Shown here one piece after another: positions 33,012-34,211 of a stretch of DNA of 34,211 bases. The DNA is from Rickettsiales bacterium. GTDB lineage: Bacteria; Pseudomonadota; Alphaproteobacteria; UBA8366. The first letter of the stretch is position 1. Each line of letters begins with the position of its first letter. The stretch spans positions 1 through 34,211 of the forward strand of contig PBOZ01000021.1 of assembly GCA_002724555.1 (NCBI GenBank), given 5' to 3'. The notes under the pieces were generated by a model, which made no database searches, had not been told where the DNA came from, and saw nothing but the letters and a program-made list of their open reading frames with translations. The position numbers and the translations under genes were made by a program.

Positions 33012-33974
33012 TTACCCATCTTTATTGATGATTGGCACACAAAGTATAGAGCTGGTGAAATATCCAGTTTGTTTGTCAAAACTGGGGTTAAATCTTAAAT
33101 CTGCATAAGCATAAGGTATATTGATGGTCTCTTGTGATTGGAATACGGCTCCAGCAATCCCAACATCGTTTGGCAATCGGATTTCTCCAATACCGTCTCC
33201 CATTGCCACGCGAGAAAATAATTCATTTGTTTTTGGATCATTTAAGAACAGCGTTGCTCTGTCCGCATTGAGCATATTGGTTGATTCAACCATAACTCTT
33301 TGTAGTAAAGACCCAAGTTCAATCTCTGCAGTAACATCAGACACAATATCCAGAAACTGCATTTCTTTTTCGCGGGATTTTTCCATCTCCTCCATTCCCT
33401 GCGCATTTTGGAGAGAGATAGCTGCCTGCGCCGTGATGCCTTCTAATATTTCAAGATCTTCTTTTGTGAATCGCCCCCTTTTTTTATTCAAAATTTGGAC
33501 AACACCGATGATGTCATTTCTTACAGTTTTTACGGGAGCGCATACGATGTTTTTAGTAACAAATCCTGTTTGTTCGTCGATCTTAGAGTTAAATCTCTCA
33601 TCTTCATATGGATAATGCACAATTTCACCAAGGCCGGATTTAAAAACAGCTCCCGCGATACCGGTGGTATTTAAAATTCTTATCTCTCTTGTTAGGTCGC
33701 CCTGCGCAACCCGAGAATATAGTTCCCCTGTCAATGGATCGTTTAAAAAAAGACTTCCTCTTTCGGCTTCCAATTCTTGAGTGGTCATATCGATTAATGT
33801 CCACAATATTTCACTCAAGTTTTTAATGCCTGAAATTTTTTGCGTCACAGACAATAGTAATTCTGTTTGATATAACTTCGTTTTAGCTCGTGATAATTGA
33901 AGCTTTAACTCGTCATTACTCGCGCTTTCTAGTTTTTTAGCATCGCTCGCCAACGCAATTTTTCTATTAGCCAT
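33012..33974 (-). CDS. Tandem GAF-domain sensor (5' part of the interrupted adenylate cyclase)
   Basis: 320 codons from ATG 33974 (GGAG about 11 bases upstream) encode a short coiled coil (about 15-45), GAF1 (about 45-195: ERGSLFLNDPLTGELYS, CAPVKTVRNDIIGVVQILNK), a linker helix and most of GAF2 (about 215-320: RATLFLNDPKTNELFS, CVPIINKDG). GAF2 is cut by TAA before its last strands, which are encoded intact in the same frame downstream, so this is one gene with a nonsense codon. GAF domains bind small ligands or cyclic nucleotides and gate output domains. The start overlaps the end of the coiled-coil gene by 8 bp, consistent with an operon. Confidence 0.85.
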   Translation of the reverse strand: MANRKIALASDAKKLESASNDELKLQLSRAKTKLYQTELLLSVTQKISGIKNLSEILWTLIDMTTQELEAERGSLFLNDPLTGELYSRVAQGDLTREIRILNTTGIAGAVFKSGLGEIVHYPYEDERFNSKIDEQTGFVTKNIVCAPVKTVRNDIIGVVQILNKKRGRFTKEDLEILEGITAQAAISLQNAQGMEEMEKSREKEMQFLDIVSDVTAEIELGSLLQRVMVESTNMLNADRATLFLNDPKTNELFSRVAMGDGIGEIRLPNDVGIAGAVFQSQETINIPYAYADLRFNPSFDKQTGYFTSSILCVPIINKDG

Positions 33975-34211
33975 CGTTTGTTACTCCGGAAGGATGCTTT
34001 TCAAGTTGGTTTCTCAAAATTGAGATAGTTTTTATCAACTGGGAATGTTCATCAACTTTCTCAGCATGAGTTCGTTGTAATTTTTCTTCGTATTCAAATC
34101 GTGAACTTTCTAGCTCATCTCGCAGGCTTGTTGCAGTACTTTTGAGTTGTTGAATTTCATCGGCAGAGTGCTGCACTGCCTGCTGGACGGCGGCATCTTT
34201 CTCGAAGCGAA
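33967..34211 (-). CDS. Coiled-coil protein, 5' end outside window
   Basis: 81 codons are visible to the right edge, with no stop, so the gene continues beyond 34211; a GTG at 34176 is in frame but the reading frame runs on upstream with similar sequence. The visible C-terminus is almost wholly coiled coil (IQQLKSTATSLRDELESSR, then LRNQLEKH), rich in Glu, Lys and Gln. It overlaps the GAF/cyclase start by 8 bp, so it may be a partner or scaffold of the cyclase. GC content rises again towards the edge. No family can be named. Confidence 0.7.
   Translation of the reverse strand, partial: RFEKDAAVQQAVQHSADEIQQLKSTATSLRDELESSRFEYEEKLQRTHAEKVDEHSQLIKTISILRNQLEKHPSGVTNDG

Noticed and set aside
1-34211. 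CRISPR arrays, insertion sequences or prophage genes
   Set aside because: No regularly spaced repeats, transposase, integrase or phage structural genes were seen on either strand.

Overview
The window looks like a piece of an alphaproteobacterial chromosome of moderate GC, probably from a marine or otherwise environmental lineage. This rests on a ubiquinone-pathway hydroxylase (Coq7), DsbB, GluQ, an HNH endonuclease and a YqaA-type membrane protein in an arrangement typical of Alphaproteobacteria. The many type III CoA-transferases, GMC flavoenzymes and VOC proteins suit an oligotroph that degrades diverse organic acids. The taxonomic call is inference from gene content only.

Layout. 1-2.5 kb (minus strand): CoA-transferase, GFA-type protein and a two-module VOC protein cut by the left edge, probably one operon. 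2.9-8.8 kb: mostly housekeeping genes, namely a SnoaL-like protein, YqaA, DsbB, Coq7, an HNH endonuclease, a conserved CxxC protein of unknown function, a serine esterase, an AlkA-like glycosylase, GluQ and a small membrane protein gene broken by a TGA. tRNA-Ser(GGA) at 8987-9074 marks a change from this core block to accessory metabolism. A 640-bp gene desert with two palindromes follows, then a stand-alone 791-aa molybdopterin oxidoreductase.

12.6-16.0 kb (plus) is a four-gene operon VOC / crotonase / GMC oxidoreductase / PF06684-like protein. It converges on a minus-strand operon (20.2-16.0 kb) of MDR reductase / alpha-beta hydrolase / gamma-glutamyltransferase-like protein / flavin-reductase-like protein. 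A second hydrolase diverges from the MDR gene. 26.5-21.2 kb (minus) carries a xanthine-dehydrogenase-type Mo subunit, a 37-codon small ORF coupled to its stop, a second GMC oxidoreductase and a second CoA-transferase. These sets read like catabolic modules (oxidise, activate with CoA, hydrate, hydrolyse), but no substrate can be named.

The most striking block is 26.6-31.6 kb (plus). It encodes a membrane protein with two helices that each carry a His-x13-His pair, the layout of a diheme cytochrome b. Next is a 975-aa fusion of a four-cluster ferredoxin to a Cys-ligated molybdopterin oxidoreductase with its own fifth cluster, then a TauE/SafE exporter and a YbaK-type deacylase. I read the first two as a cytoplasmic-facing, quinone-linked molybdoenzyme complex that I cannot match to a described system.

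31.6-34.1 kb (minus) is visibly AT-rich and holds a GAF-GAF-PAS-class III adenylate cyclase whose reading frame is interrupted by a single in-frame TAA, preceded by a coiled-coil protein that runs off the right edge. No transposase, integrase, CRISPR array or transcriptional regulator gene was seen.
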